64,000 bases of DNA, from positions 19,639 through 83,638 of the forward strand of contig NZ_JAUZQF010000038.1 of the NCBI RefSeq assembly GCF_030718205.1, in the 5' to 3' direction. Numbering within the stretch: the first letter of the stretch is position 1; every line of letters begins with the position of its first letter. The stretch comes from Nonomuraea turcica. Lineage in GTDB: Bacteria; Actinomycetota; Actinomycetes; Streptosporangiales; Streptosporangiaceae. A model generated the notes under the pieces. It searched no databases, was not told the origin of the DNA, and was given only the letters and a program-made list of their open reading frames with translations. A program made the position numbers and the translations under genes. Shown here one piece after another: positions 7,480-15,946 of the stretch.

Positions 7480-8160
7480 GTGCCCACTCTCGCCATCGTC
7501 GGCGCCGGCCCCGGCATGGGCCTGGCCATCGCCCGCACCTTCGGCAGCCGCGGCTTCGACGTCGCTCTGATCGCCCGTACCAAGGAGAAGCTGGAAACGC
7601 TGGTCGCCCAGCTCGGCCAGGAAGGCATCACGGCCGCCGCGTTCCCCGCCGACATCCTCGACCGCGCCTCACTGACCGATGCCCTGGACGCGGCCAAGGC
7701 CCGCTTCGGCGGCATCGACGTACTGGAGTACTCGCCGGCCCCGCATTCCCCGGTGCCCGGCCTCACCCTGGCCGCTCCCTCGGAGGTCACGGTGGACAAT
7801 CTGCAGCCGGTGATCGAGTACGCCTTCTACGGCGCCATCACGGCAGCCCAGGCGGTGCTGCCCGCGATGCGCGAGGCGGACGCCGGGACCCTGCTGTTCA
7901 CCGCGGGCGGCGGTTCTGTGGACCCGGTGCCGATGTTCGGCAACGTCAACCCGGCCCAAGCAGCTCTGCGCAACTGGGTGATCAACCTGAACAAGGAACT
8001 GGCCGGCAGCGGCGTGCACGCCGCGCACGTGGTGATCAACGTCTGGATCGGCGGGGGCGGTCCGGACGGCAGCCCGACGGCCACGCCCGAGCAGATCGCG
8101 CCCCTGTACTGGGACCTGCACGAAAACCGCGACCGCTCCGAGGCCGTCTTCAACGCCTGA
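7480..8160 (+). CDS. Short-chain dehydrogenase/reductase (SDR), atypical active site
   Basis: 226 aa from GTG 7480 after GAAAGAG. A Rossmann start with the nucleotide loop VGAGPGMG (residues 6-13) and LIAR at the second strand indicates an NAD(P) fold, followed by FPADI and a long core. At the catalytic position the protein reads GNVNPAQAALRN where classical SDRs have YxxxK, so both the tyrosine and the lysine are missing. It belongs to the GAGPG subgroup seen in actinomycetes. Loss of the catalytic pair suggests a binding or altered-chemistry role. It follows the FrnE-like remnant and is probably controlled by the divergent HxlR. Confidence 0.82.
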   Translation: MPTLAIVGAGPGMGLAIARTFGSRGFDVALIARTKEKLETLVAQLGQEGITAAAFPADILDRASLTDALDAAKARFGGIDVLEYSPAPHSPVPGLTLAAPSEVTVDNLQPVIEYAFYGAITAAQAVLPAMREADAGTLLFTAGGGSVDPVPMFGNVNPAQAALRNWVINLNKELAGSGVHAAHVVINVWIGGGGPDGSPTATPEQIAPLYWDLHENRDRSEAVFNA

Positions 8161-8208
8161 CCGGCCGGCCCGGCCCCGCTCCCGTTCCCGGGGGGCATTC
8201 GCCCGCCG

Positions 8209-8445
8209 CACCTTGCCAAAGCCTTCACGGAGATCGTCATCAGGCTTGATCTCTGCGACGACGCCATCGCGCCCGAGGCCACGATGCAAGTGCTCGAACC
8301 GGTGATCGGCCTCCTGCGCAACCTCCCCGAGCAGGACCGGCAAGCCCTCGCCGAGCTGATCAACCAGTGTGCGCAGGAGGAAACCGACCCTGAGCGGCAT
8401 CTGGTGGCTTGGGAAGCGCCCGAAACCCTGGGCCTCCTGGCCTGA
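8209..8445 (+). pseudogene. Conserved hypothetical protein lacking its start
   Basis: An open frame begins immediately after the SDR stop and is in the same frame as it. From 8209 it reads HLAKAFTEIVIRLDLCDDAI, continues with a helical, acidic stretch and NLPEQDRQALAELINQCA, and ends at TGA 8443-8445. There is no ATG or GTG before an internal ATG at 8284, so the start has been lost or replaced. The sequence has the look of a small soluble helical protein of actinomycetes; I do not recognise a function. Confidence 0.45.
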
Positions 8446-8484
8446 AGGGCTTCACCGTGTGCGATCGTCCGCCAAAATGGCGAG

Positions 8485-9390
8485 ATGCCCCAACCAGTCC
8501 CCGCCGACCTCCTGGAAATCGCTGAAGCACTTGTCCCCGACGCTCCTCTTGACTCGGCACGCCTTGCCGAGCACGGGAATATGCACCACGTCGTGCTGTT
8601 CCCCGGCGTCGCCGCCGTGCGTATCAGCAAGCGCCCCAGTGCCGCCGCCGAGTTGCCGCGCCGGGTCGAGATTCTTCGAGCCGTTGCGGCGGCCGGCCTG
8701 CCTTTCGCCGTACCGGAGCCGCTGACTGCGGTGGCCACGTTCGGGGAACGCGCGGCCGTCGCGATTTCGTGGATCGACGGCGAGGGGGTACGGGAAGGCA
8801 TCGGGGACCCGGCGGCGTTCGGCCTGCTCTTGGAGGCACTGCGCGAGGTTGAAATCTCGCCGGAGCTCGAGGCCGTTCTCCACACGCCGCGCCGGTATGC
8901 CGATGGCTTGGGATGGGCCGACATCCTGAACGACGAGATCATTCCGCGCCTGCCGACGAAGTGGCGTGACGGAGTCCGGCAGCGGCTGGACACGCTGCTG
9001 GCACTCGAGGAGGTCCCGGCCAGCCTCGTCCACGGCGACCTCGGCGGCAGCAACGTCCACTTCGGCGAGGACGGCAAGCTGACCGGCGTCTTCGACTGGG
9101 ACATGGCGATCCTGTCCGACCGGGCGATCGACGCGGCACTCGTCGCGACCTGGCACGGCTGGGACGTCCTCCGCGCGGCCACCGACGAGGAGACCTACCG
9201 ACGCGCCTGGGCCTGGAACGACGCGGTCGGGGTCGGGCACCTCCACGCGGTGTTCGCCGGCAAACCCTTGTCGCACGTCGACGGTTTCGTCCGTTCCGTC
9301 GTCGCTTGGTTGGAGGAGCGCGGCTTATGCCCTCCCCTCGTGCTCGGCCCAGGAGACGGCTTCTCGCGCTCCCCGCAGGTGGCCGACTAA
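8485..9390 (+). CDS. APH-family phosphotransferase
   Basis: 301 aa from ATG 8485. The kinase-like fold is complete: AVRISKR carries the strand-3 basic residue near 44-50, the catalytic loop is VHGDLGGSN with D185 and N190, and the metal-binding strand is VFDWDMA with D204 and D206. The family transfers phosphate to aminoglycosides, macrolides, homoserine or other hydroxyls; no substrate-specific motif is evident. It is not close to a resistance cluster. A separate promoter is likely because the preceding segment is a broken gene. Confidence 0.88.
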   Translation: MPQPVPADLLEIAEALVPDAPLDSARLAEHGNMHHVVLFPGVAAVRISKRPSAAAELPRRVEILRAVAAAGLPFAVPEPLTAVATFGERAAVAISWIDGEGVREGIGDPAAFGLLLEALREVEISPELEAVLHTPRRYADGLGWADILNDEIIPRLPTKWRDGVRQRLDTLLALEEVPASLVHGDLGGSNVHFGEDGKLTGVFDWDMAILSDRAIDAALVATWHGWDVLRAATDEETYRRAWAWNDAVGVGHLHAVFAGKPLSHVDGFVRSVVAWLEERGLCPPLVLGPGDGFSRSPQVAD

Positions 9391-9485
9391 GGAAACGGAC
9401 GCCACCACGCGCGAGACAAAGACGAGTCCACCTGCCTGCCCGTCCCGTACCGGAGGCGGAGACTTGCCTGCAGTAGGTTGGCGGC

Positions 9486-10349
9486 ATGGACGCCGTGATC
9501 GTCGAGCATGAGCTGACCGGGCCCTGGGAGGGCTTTCTCTCCGAACCGGCTGCGGGCAGCAGCGGCGCGGGTGTCCTTGTGCTTTCCGGATCGAGCGGTC
9601 GGATCGAACGCGATCGGTGTCGGCTCTTCGCTCGCGCCGGCGTGACCGCGGTGTCGGTTCGGTGGTTCGGCGGACCTGGGCAGGTGCCTGGTATCTGCGA
9701 GGTCCCGCTGGAGACCTTCGTTGCTGCAACTGGGCTGCTGCGTGAGCGTGACGCCAGGCGCATCAGCATCCTCGGTAACTCCAAGAGCGCCGAGGCAGCC
9801 CTGCTCGTGTCCACCCTCACGAACTGCGCCGACGCCGTGATCGCGCTTGCCCCGACGTCTGTCACCTGGGCCAATGTTGGCCCAGGTGGTGACGGCCGGC
9901 ACCACCCATACCGCTCCAGCTGGACCTGGCAGGGGCGGCCGCTGCCCTTTGTCCCCTATGACGAGTCCTGGAGGCCGAAGGAGCAGGAAGGCACGCCGGT
10001 CTCTGTGCTCAGTTGGTACGAGCGCAGCCTCGCGGTACATGCGGGCCGGTTGCCCGCCGCTGCCATTCCGGTGGAGAAGGCCAGCGCTGATCTGGTCCTG
10101 ATAGCGGGCGGCGCCGACCGGATGTGGCCGTCCCTGCGCTTCGCCCACGAACTCGCGGCCCGGCGCTCAACGGCCGGGAGGGAGGCAGTGCTCATCACCG
10201 AGGCCGACGCGGGGCATCGGGTCGTCTTCCCAGGAGAGGTGGCTCCGGCTCCATCCACCACGTTCGACCACGGCGGGACCCCGGAGGCGAGTGCGGCGCT
10301 TGGCGCTGCCGCCTGGCCACACGTCATGGCAGCCGTCTGCGCCACCTGA
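9486..10349 (+). CDS. BAAT-type acyl-CoA thioester hydrolase / alpha/beta-hydrolase
   Basis: 287 aa from ATG 9486. The alpha/beta-hydrolase core carries a nucleophile elbow ILGNSKSAEAA with Ser99, the G-x-S-K pattern of the BAAT/acyl-CoA thioester hydrolase C-terminal domain rather than GxSxG. Downstream are VLIAGGADRMWPS (acid-residue region) and DAGHRVVFPG (catalytic His). The N-terminal immunoglobulin-like domain of complete BAAT thioesterases is absent. It probably cleaves or transfers acyl groups; the substrate is unknown. It is convergent with the GlxA-type gene 21 bases on. Confidence 0.8.
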   Translation: MDAVIVEHELTGPWEGFLSEPAAGSSGAGVLVLSGSSGRIERDRCRLFARAGVTAVSVRWFGGPGQVPGICEVPLETFVAATGLLRERDARRISILGNSKSAEAALLVSTLTNCADAVIALAPTSVTWANVGPGGDGRHHPYRSSWTWQGRPLPFVPYDESWRPKEQEGTPVSVLSWYERSLAVHAGRLPAAAIPVEKASADLVLIAGGADRMWPSLRFAHELAARRSTAGREAVLITEADAGHRVVFPGEVAPAPSTTFDHGGTPEASAALGAAAWPHVMAAVCAT

Positions 10350-10370
10350 GCGATCCAACAGCGCGAACGA

Positions 10371-11378
10371 TCAAGAGTTCGGTTCGGTCATGTCCGCGGG
10401 CGTGGTGAAACGCTGCCGATAGGCCGCCGGAGTGACGCCGAAGTGTTGCCTGAACACCCGGTGGAGCGTCTCGACCGAGCCGAGACCGACCGAGTTCGCG
10501 ATGGTCTTGAGCCCGTTGCCCGTGTGGAGGAGTTGCCGGGCCGCCGCGTTGACACGGACCGACTCGACGTACTGCGCAGGTGTCACTCCGAGCTGCTGGC
10601 GGAAGAGTCGGGAGAAGTGACGAACGCTGAGGCTGGTGCGGCGCGCGAGCGCTTCGTTGGAAAGATCCTCGGTGAGGTGGTCCGGGATCCACGCCTGCAG
10701 GCGCGCGATCCCGGCGTCGGCGGCCGTGGAGGGTGCGAGGAGCTCGCTGAACTGGCTCTGACCACCCGGCCGTCGCATATACATGACGAGCCACCGGGCG
10801 ACTCTGCGGGCCAGCTCGGCATTGTGGTCGTCGGCGACCAGGGCAAGGGCCAGATCTATGCCCGTGGACACGCCCGCCGACGTCCAGATGTGCTCGTCAC
10901 GTACGAAGATGGCGTCTGGCTCGACGATCACCTCGGGATGATCGGCGGCGAGCTGTCGCGCCGTCGCCCAGTGGGTCGTCGCTCGTCGCCCGTCAAGCAA
11001 GCCCGCGGCGGCCAGCATGTGAGCCCCGGCGCAGACCGACGCGATCCGGGGCGTATCGCGAGCGGCAGGGGTAGCGAGCCACTCGACCAGGGACGGGGCC
11101 TGTAGCGCCTTCGCTTCCGTCGCACTGAGCTCTAGACCGCCGGGCACGATCAGTGTCCCGATCTCGCGACCCAGCTCTGTCCAGGAGACATCGGCGGCGA
11201 TGGCAGTGCCCCCGGCGCAGCGGATGAGGCCGGGCGCCGGACCGGCGACCAGGGTCTCGTAGCCAGGCATGTCCTTGCTTACGAGGCGGTCGGCGGTGGA
11301 GAACACCTCGAGCGGTCCGGCGACGTCGAGCAGCTCGACGCCGTCGAACGCGGCGATCACGACGAGGTGAGCAGTCAT
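10371..11378 (-). CDS. GlxA-type AraC regulator with DJ-1/PfpI domain
   Basis: 335 aa from ATG 11378. Residues 1-170 are a DJ-1/PfpI glutamine-amidotransferase-like domain (FDGVELLDVAGPLEVFSTA, then the elbow ASVCAGAHMLAAAGLL whose Cys is retained). Residues 225-325 hold the two AraC HTH motifs, LARRTSLSVRHFSRLFRQ and IANSVGLGSVETLHRVFR. GlxA-type proteins bind DNA through the second half while the first senses a small molecule. It is divergent from the HD hydrolase gene at 11552, with paired inverted repeats between, so that gene is its likely target. Confidence 0.92.
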   Translation of the reverse strand: MTAHLVVIAAFDGVELLDVAGPLEVFSTADRLVSKDMPGYETLVAGPAPGLIRCAGGTAIAADVSWTELGREIGTLIVPGGLELSATEAKALQAPSLVEWLATPAARDTPRIASVCAGAHMLAAAGLLDGRRATTHWATARQLAADHPEVIVEPDAIFVRDEHIWTSAGVSTGIDLALALVADDHNAELARRVARWLVMYMRRPGGQSQFSELLAPSTAADAGIARLQAWIPDHLTEDLSNEALARRTSLSVRHFSRLFRQQLGVTPAQYVESVRVNAAARQLLHTGNGLKTIANSVGLGSVETLHRVFRQHFGVTPAAYRQRFTTPADMTEPNS

Positions 11379-11424
11379 GCCGCCAACTCTGCAGGATCAC
11401 CGGGGTGTCCGCAATGACACGCAC

Positions 11425-11474
11425 ATGTCACATCCGGACTTGTCCGGCACTGAGGCGATGGCCGGATCTGACAT
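11425..11474. promoter_or_regulatory. Paired inverted 13-mers and nested palindrome, likely AraC operator
   Basis: ATGTCACATCCGG (11425-11437) recurs inverted as CCGGATCTGACAT (11462-11474) with one mismatch. Inside lies a perfect palindrome CCGGAC-TT-GTCCGG (11434-11447). The block sits between the GlxA-type regulator and the HD hydrolase start. Repeats of this kind are typical AraC-family sites, so the divergent pair is probably controlled here. Confidence 0.55.
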
Positions 11475-11551
11475 ATCTAGGTCCTTGCAGACATTCGTCA
11501 TCCGGGCCAACGATGGTGTTCGTCCGCTTCCTGTGACACATGGAGCATCCG

Positions 11552-12133
11552 ATGATCCCCTCGATTCCCTCTTCGCTCACGGCCCAGGCGGCCGCGAACC
11601 TCGCCGCCGAGGCCGCTCCCGCCTACCTGCTCAACCACAGCTACCGCACGTACCTCTTCGGCCGGTGCATCGTCGCCGAGCCTGAGGTCGACGAGGAGGT
11701 GGCCTTCGTCGCGGCGATGATCCACGATCTCGGTCTCACCGACGCCTACCAGGGCGAGAGCGATTTCGCGCGCTCCGGGGCCGACCTCGCGTGCCGCTTC
11801 CTTGACTCGCGCGGATGGGATCTGGACCGCATCCACCTGGTCGAAGAGGCGATCCTGCGGCACACCAACCTCGTCGCCGAGGAGGTGCCCGTGTACCGGC
11901 TGATCCAAGCGGGAGCCGCCGTGGACGTCGCCGGACTCGGCTACGAAGAGCTCGTGCCGGACGATCTCGCCGGCATCTTGAAGGCCTACCCGCGTCTCGA
12001 CTTCGTCTCGAGCATGCGTACCCGCTTCCTCGAGGAGGCCCGCCGGCACCCGGAGGGGGCCTTCGCCCATCTCGAACGAGTCGTCACGCTCTCCGATCGA
12101 TTCGGCACCAACCCGATCGACGGACCAGCGTGA
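11552..12133 (+). CDS. HD-domain metal-dependent hydrolase
   Basis: 193 aa from ATG 11552, six bases after GGAG; an ATG four codons earlier lacks such a site. The HD quartet is visible: H29 in LNHSYRTYLFG, H57-D58 in AAMIHDLGLT and D125 in AGAAVDVAG, with H104 in ILRHTNL as a further ligand. The HSYRTYLFG start is like cyanamide hydratase-type HD proteins, which hydrate small nitriles, so a hydratase or small-molecule hydrolase is more likely than a nucleotidase. It is divergent from the GlxA-type regulator. Confidence 0.85.
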   Translation: MIPSIPSSLTAQAAANLAAEAAPAYLLNHSYRTYLFGRCIVAEPEVDEEVAFVAAMIHDLGLTDAYQGESDFARSGADLACRFLDSRGWDLDRIHLVEEAILRHTNLVAEEVPVYRLIQAGAAVDVAGLGYEELVPDDLAGILKAYPRLDFVSSMRTRFLEEARRHPEGAFAHLERVVTLSDRFGTNPIDGPA

Positions 12134-12206
12134 CGAGAGGCCTGTCAAGAAGGCCCGTGCCGAGCACAATCGCCAAGTAGACCTCGTGGCCGGATGCTGT
12201 GATCGC

Positions 12207-12926
12207 TTATTGTGTGGCGACTTGGCTGCGGTTGATGAGGTCCAGCATGGCCTCCTGGATCTCGCGCAGGGCGACGAGGGTCTCCTCGGCGGCTGCGGCG
12301 ATCGCCGGCTCGCTGGGGGCGACGGGGGGTTCGAGTAGCTGGGCCACGGTGTCGGCGAGGACCTGGTCAGGGTCGTTGACGCCGAGGGGCGCGGTGGCCG
12401 GGTCGGACAGGGCGGCGCCGAAGCCGGTGAGCACGGCGTGCACGGTGTAGGTCAGGTCGGGCAGGGGACGGTCGTGGCGGATCAGGCCGTGGCGGTGCAG
12501 GATCGGCAGGCCCGTTTCGCACAGGGCGCTGGGTGTGGTGCGGGCGAACAGCTCACGGTCGCCGACCTGCTGGGTGAGCAGCCGCAGCAGGTCGGTGTCG
12601 CCGCTTTGCGCGCGGCCTGCCAGGGGGAGGCGCTGCCCGGTGCGAATCAGCAGCGGGGCCAGGCGGTGCGGCAGCACGGTGGCGGGGTCGGCGGTGATGC
12701 GGGTGGTGATCTCATCCATGAAGGTGAGCAGTTCGCGGGCGAACAGTCCGAGGATGAGGTCCTCCTTGGCGGGCCAGTAAAGGTAGACGGTGCCCTTGCC
12801 GACCCCCGCCGCGCGGGCGATCTCGCTGACGGTGACCTTGCGCACGCCGTGGTCCAGCACCAGCTCGCGTGCGCTGTCCAGGATGCGGGCGGCTTTGCGC
12901 GAGTGGCGCTCGATCAGCTGGCTCAC
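12207..12926 (-). CDS. TetR-family regulator
   Basis: 239 aa from GTG 12926, nine bases after GAGG. The N-terminal HTH reads ILDSARELVLDHGVRKVTVS then IARAAGVGKGTVYLYWPAKE. The remainder is an all-helical ligand domain without an evident family signature. It lies 33 bases after the monooxygenase gene on the same strand and is probably co-transcribed with it, so it would autoregulate through the operator at 14218-14245. Confidence 0.92.
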   Translation of the reverse strand: MSQLIERHSRKAARILDSARELVLDHGVRKVTVSEIARAAGVGKGTVYLYWPAKEDLILGLFARELLTFMDEITTRITADPATVLPHRLAPLLIRTGQRLPLAGRAQSGDTDLLRLLTQQVGDRELFARTTPSALCETGLPILHRHGLIRHDRPLPDLTYTVHAVLTGFGAALSDPATAPLGVNDPDQVLADTVAQLLEPPVAPSEPAIAAAAEETLVALREIQEAMLDLINRSQVATQ

Positions 12927-12959
12927 CTGGGCTGTCCTCTTCTTTCGTGCTGGGGTCGG

Positions 12960-14174
12960 TCACACGGCGGCGACGTCGAAGGTTTTGTTCTTCATGTCCG
13001 CGCCGTTCATCATCCTGCCCATGGTCCTTCCGATGACCGGTGCGTGCATGAGGCGGAGCATTGCGCTGCGCATGATCCGCTCCTTGCGATCGTGGGGCGT
13101 GAAGAGCCTACGCATGATCAGCGCGCTGTCCTGCTCGGTCTGGATGAACGGCCGCATCCGGGCCTCCCAGGACCGTAGCGCGCCGGGCAGGTCGCCAGGG
13201 TGGCGCTGCAGCATGGTCCCCAGCAGCTCGCCGCCGGCCATGCCGCTGGAGGCGCCCATGCCCGCGTACAGGGTGACGCACCAGGCGGCGTCGCCGACCA
13301 GGACGACCCGGCCGCGGTGCCAGCGCGGCATCTTGACCTGGTGCACGGAGTCGAACAGATGGTCCGGCGCCTGCTCGAATGCCGTGAACAGGTTCTCCAG
13401 CAGCACTCCCGAGGGCTGCGGGCCGAAGGCGGCGCGGATGGACTCGATCGGCGGGCGGGTGAACTCGGCGTCGATGTCGTCGGTGCGGTAGGAGAACAGC
13501 AGGCCCGGAGTGTGGTCGGAGAAGGGAAAGATCCATGCCGAGCGTCCCGACTCGGCCAGGACCAGGCCCTGATCCTGGCGGAAGCCCTCGATCGGCTTGT
13601 CCAGGACGGTGGCGCCGATCATGTAGTTCAGCGGATGCAGATGATCCTCGGGTCCGAAGGCCAGCCTGCGTACGGTGGAGCGCATCCCGTCGGCGCCCAC
13701 CACCAGATCGAAGCGCTCGGTGACAGTGGCGCCGGAGGCGGTGTCGTGCAGGGTGACCTCGGCTGCGGAGTCGTCCTGGGTGATGTGGGTGGGCACGGTG
13801 GAGTAGCGGATCTCCACATCGCCCGGGAGCGCGGAGAACAGTGCCTGCTCGATGTCGCCGCGCAGCACCAGCCGGGGTTTGCCGGGAAGGTTGGCCGGGC
13901 TCATGCCGGGACTGCGGCGCCCGGCCCGGTTCACCTCGAAGGCGGCGAGCTGCGGGCTGCTGCGGTCGGGGATCGCCTCCAGCACGCCCAGCCGCCGCGC
14001 GGAGGCGATGCCGGTGCCGAACAGCATGATGAAGTAGCCGCTTGAGCGGCGTGCGGCTGCTCGCTCCACCAGCACCGGCTCCCAGCCGACCTGCCGTAGC
14101 CGTAGCGCGGTGGCGATGCCCGCGATCCCAAGCCCTACCACCAGCGCACGGCCATGCCCGACTGCGTCCTTCAT
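12960..14174 (-). CDS. FAD-dependent monooxygenase, tetracycline-destructase-like
   Basis: 404 aa from ATG 14174, chosen because GGGAGGGAG lies just upstream. The FAD-binding loop is VVGLGIAGIATALRL (residues about 12-26), the DG motif is VVGADGMRSTVRR and the ribityl-binding GD motif VLVGDAAWCVTLYAGMG. This is the aromatic-hydroxylase (PHBH) family, in the subgroup that includes TetX-type and other antibiotic-oxidising enzymes. NAD(P)H reduces FAD, which oxygenates a polyketide or aromatic. The TetR partner and operator suggest drug induction; the substrate is inference. Confidence 0.88.
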   Translation of the reverse strand: MKDAVGHGRALVVGLGIAGIATALRLRQVGWEPVLVERAAARRSSGYFIMLFGTGIASARRLGVLEAIPDRSSPQLAAFEVNRAGRRSPGMSPANLPGKPRLVLRGDIEQALFSALPGDVEIRYSTVPTHITQDDSAAEVTLHDTASGATVTERFDLVVGADGMRSTVRRLAFGPEDHLHPLNYMIGATVLDKPIEGFRQDQGLVLAESGRSAWIFPFSDHTPGLLFSYRTDDIDAEFTRPPIESIRAAFGPQPSGVLLENLFTAFEQAPDHLFDSVHQVKMPRWHRGRVVLVGDAAWCVTLYAGMGASSGMAGGELLGTMLQRHPGDLPGALRSWEARMRPFIQTEQDSALIMRRLFTPHDRKERIMRSAMLRLMHAPVIGRTMGRMMNGADMKNKTFDVAAV

Positions 14175-14217
14175 GACGGCTCCCTCCCTGTCGTGTCGCA
14201 ACCACTCTATCCAACGA

Positions 14218-14245
14218 ACTGACCGAATTGGTTCAATTGGTCAGT
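14218..14245. promoter_or_regulatory. 28-bp TetR operator upstream of monooxygenase
   Basis: ACTGACC (14218-14224) and GGTCAGT (14239-14245) are perfect inverted arms around an AATTGGTTCAATT core that is itself near-symmetric. It lies 44 bases upstream of the monooxygenase start, with a TTGAAC element on the minus strand inside it. Operators of this size and symmetry are typical of TetR dimers, and the TetR gene is the second gene of the operon. Confidence 0.75.
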
Positions 14246-14309
14246 AGCCCGCGAGGCCTGGGATGGTGGAGCTGGGCAGGAGCCGCGGCCGGCCCGCGAC
14301 CAAAGATCG

Positions 14310-15260
14310 CTAGCGGACGTCGCCGGGTTTGTCCACGATGCCGGACTCAAGCCACACATCGGCGTAGACGGCACCCTTCCTGAACACCACCTCCCCCTTG
14401 AACAGCTCGTCGCCCAGCCAGATCGACTGGTCCGCCATGACCCGGTAGGTGCGAGGATCGAGAATGAGGTAACGGCGTTGCACCTCCTCGCCGATGGTGG
14501 AACGGAACAGGCCGAGCCCAGTACGTCCGGTCGCGTCCGTGACGCCCTGCTCGATCTCCACCCCCGGGATCTTCGCCATCGCGCGGAAGATGGCCGCCTC
14601 GAGTTCGGGCGGCATGACGGCCTGCTGCTTCAGGTACAGCGAGAGGATGCGGTAGGCCCGCGTGTCCGGATCCTCGACAGACTTGGGCACTCCCTCCTCC
14701 TTGGGGTAGTCGACCCAGTGCCGATCACCTTGGACGTGGGCGAGCAGTTTGTCCGGGTCGGTCGGGAGCTTGAGCAGCTTCTGCCGATATTGCTGAGGTG
14801 AGAGATCGTCATCCCCCGGATCGGGCGGAACATCCTGCACCCGGAAGTTCCCCTCGGCATCCCGCCCGGCGGTCTGCTTGCCGTCGTAGCGCAGCCAGCT
14901 CTCGTACGTCGCGGTCCGGCCGTCGGCAGGCTGCAGGTTGAGGATCTTGGTGTACTGCCACTGATCGGGTCTGGGCTCCGGCGCGTCGGCACGCTTCTCG
15001 ACGGTCTTCGCCGCCTTCTCCAGTACGGTCTTCGAGTTCAGCAGGACCGTCTCCACGGCGGGAAGGGTCCGTACCGCCGGTGGCCTCTCAGCCATCGAGA
15101 CGGCGACCACCACGACCGCCACGGCCGCGACCAGCACGGACGGCATGATCACGAACCTTCGCCTGCGTCGCATCACCCGGCGGCGGAGCCTGCGCAGCCG
15201 TACGGCGTCCGGCTCCGGCGCGTCGGCACGCATCTCACCGAGGATCGTCAGGTCATCCAC
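14310..15260 (-). CDS. CU044_5270-family membrane-anchored protein
   Basis: 316 aa from GTG 15260, overlapping the sigma-factor stop by eight bases. About 45 cytoplasmic residues (ILGEMRADAPEPDAVRLRRL, then an arginine-rich run) precede one membrane segment IMPSVLVAAVAVVVVAVSM. The 250-residue extracytoplasmic part has the DQWQYTKI and WVDYP features of the CU044_5270 family, which is regularly paired with ECF sigma genes. The topology fits an anti-sigma or sigma-associated sensor. The overlap indicates translational coupling. Confidence 0.8.
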   Translation of the reverse strand: MDDLTILGEMRADAPEPDAVRLRRLRRRVMRRRRRFVIMPSVLVAAVAVVVVAVSMAERPPAVRTLPAVETVLLNSKTVLEKAAKTVEKRADAPEPRPDQWQYTKILNLQPADGRTATYESWLRYDGKQTAGRDAEGNFRVQDVPPDPGDDDLSPQQYRQKLLKLPTDPDKLLAHVQGDRHWVDYPKEEGVPKSVEDPDTRAYRILSLYLKQQAVMPPELEAAIFRAMAKIPGVEIEQGVTDATGRTGLGLFRSTIGEEVQRRYLILDPRTYRVMADQSIWLGDELFKGEVVFRKGAVYADVWLESGIVDKPGDVR

Positions 15261-15852
15261 GCTCTGTCTCCTCCTCATCCGTGACAACGGCGGACGGATC
15301 GACGCCACCCAGCGCCGCGCGCGTCTTCCTCCTGGCGCGATGCAGCCGCGAGCGGACCGTGCCGATGGGTATGCCGAGGGCGAGCGCCACTTCCTCGTAG
15401 CTCAGATCCGCCCAGGCGATCAGCAAGAGGACCTCGCGGTCTTCCGGCGACAACACCGCGAGCGCCCCCGCGAGATCGCGCTGTGCCGCCGACGCCGAAA
15501 CGCGGGCCTCGACCCGGTCGGCGTAGCTCTCCGCCACCTCGTCGACTCCGGTCCTCGCCAAAGCGAGGTAGAAGCGCGTTTCCGTACGGCGGTGCTTGCC
15601 GATCACGTTGGCCGCGATGCCGTACAGCCAAGGACGGGCGTCGGGATGGCTGACGTCGTAGCGGTCCCGGCGCTTGAAAGCGGCCAGGAACGTCTCCGCC
15701 ACGACATCATCGGCCAGCGAGTCGCCCAGCCGCCGCGTCACATAGCGGTGCAGGGCGGCCGCGTGCCGGTCGAATAACGCCGCGAAGACGGCGGGGTCAC
15801 GCCTGGACCGCTGGATCAGCGTCGCATCCTCCAGGCTCACATCGGCGATCAA
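15253..15852 (-). CDS. ECF-type RNA polymerase sigma factor
   Basis: 199 aa if TTG 15852 is the start; GGAG sits seven bases upstream, while the GTG at 15840 has no well-placed site. A longer frame to 15975 runs into the APH gene and is unlikely. Region 2 reads FAALFDRHAAALHRYVTRRL, DDVVAETFLAAFKRRDRYD and ARPWLYGIAANVIGKHRR; region 4 reads LSPEDREVLLLIAWADLSYE and PIGTVRSRLHRARRKTR. It is coupled to the CU044_5270-family gene and follows the APH gene by about 95 bases on the same strand. Confidence 0.9.
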   Translation of the reverse strand: MIADVSLEDATLIQRSRRDPAVFAALFDRHAAALHRYVTRRLGDSLADDVVAETFLAAFKRRDRYDVSHPDARPWLYGIAANVIGKHRRTETRFYLALARTGVDEVAESYADRVEARVSASAAQRDLAGALAVLSPEDREVLLLIAWADLSYEEVALALGIPIGTVRSRLHRARRKTRAALGGVDPSAVVTDEEETERG

Positions 15853-15946
15853 GCCTGTGCTCCGTTCCTCGGTGTCGTATCCCCTTTCACCCGAAGCCGG
15901 GATTCGAGTTCTCGGCCAGGCTCCACACCATCGGGCTCGGATCAGA

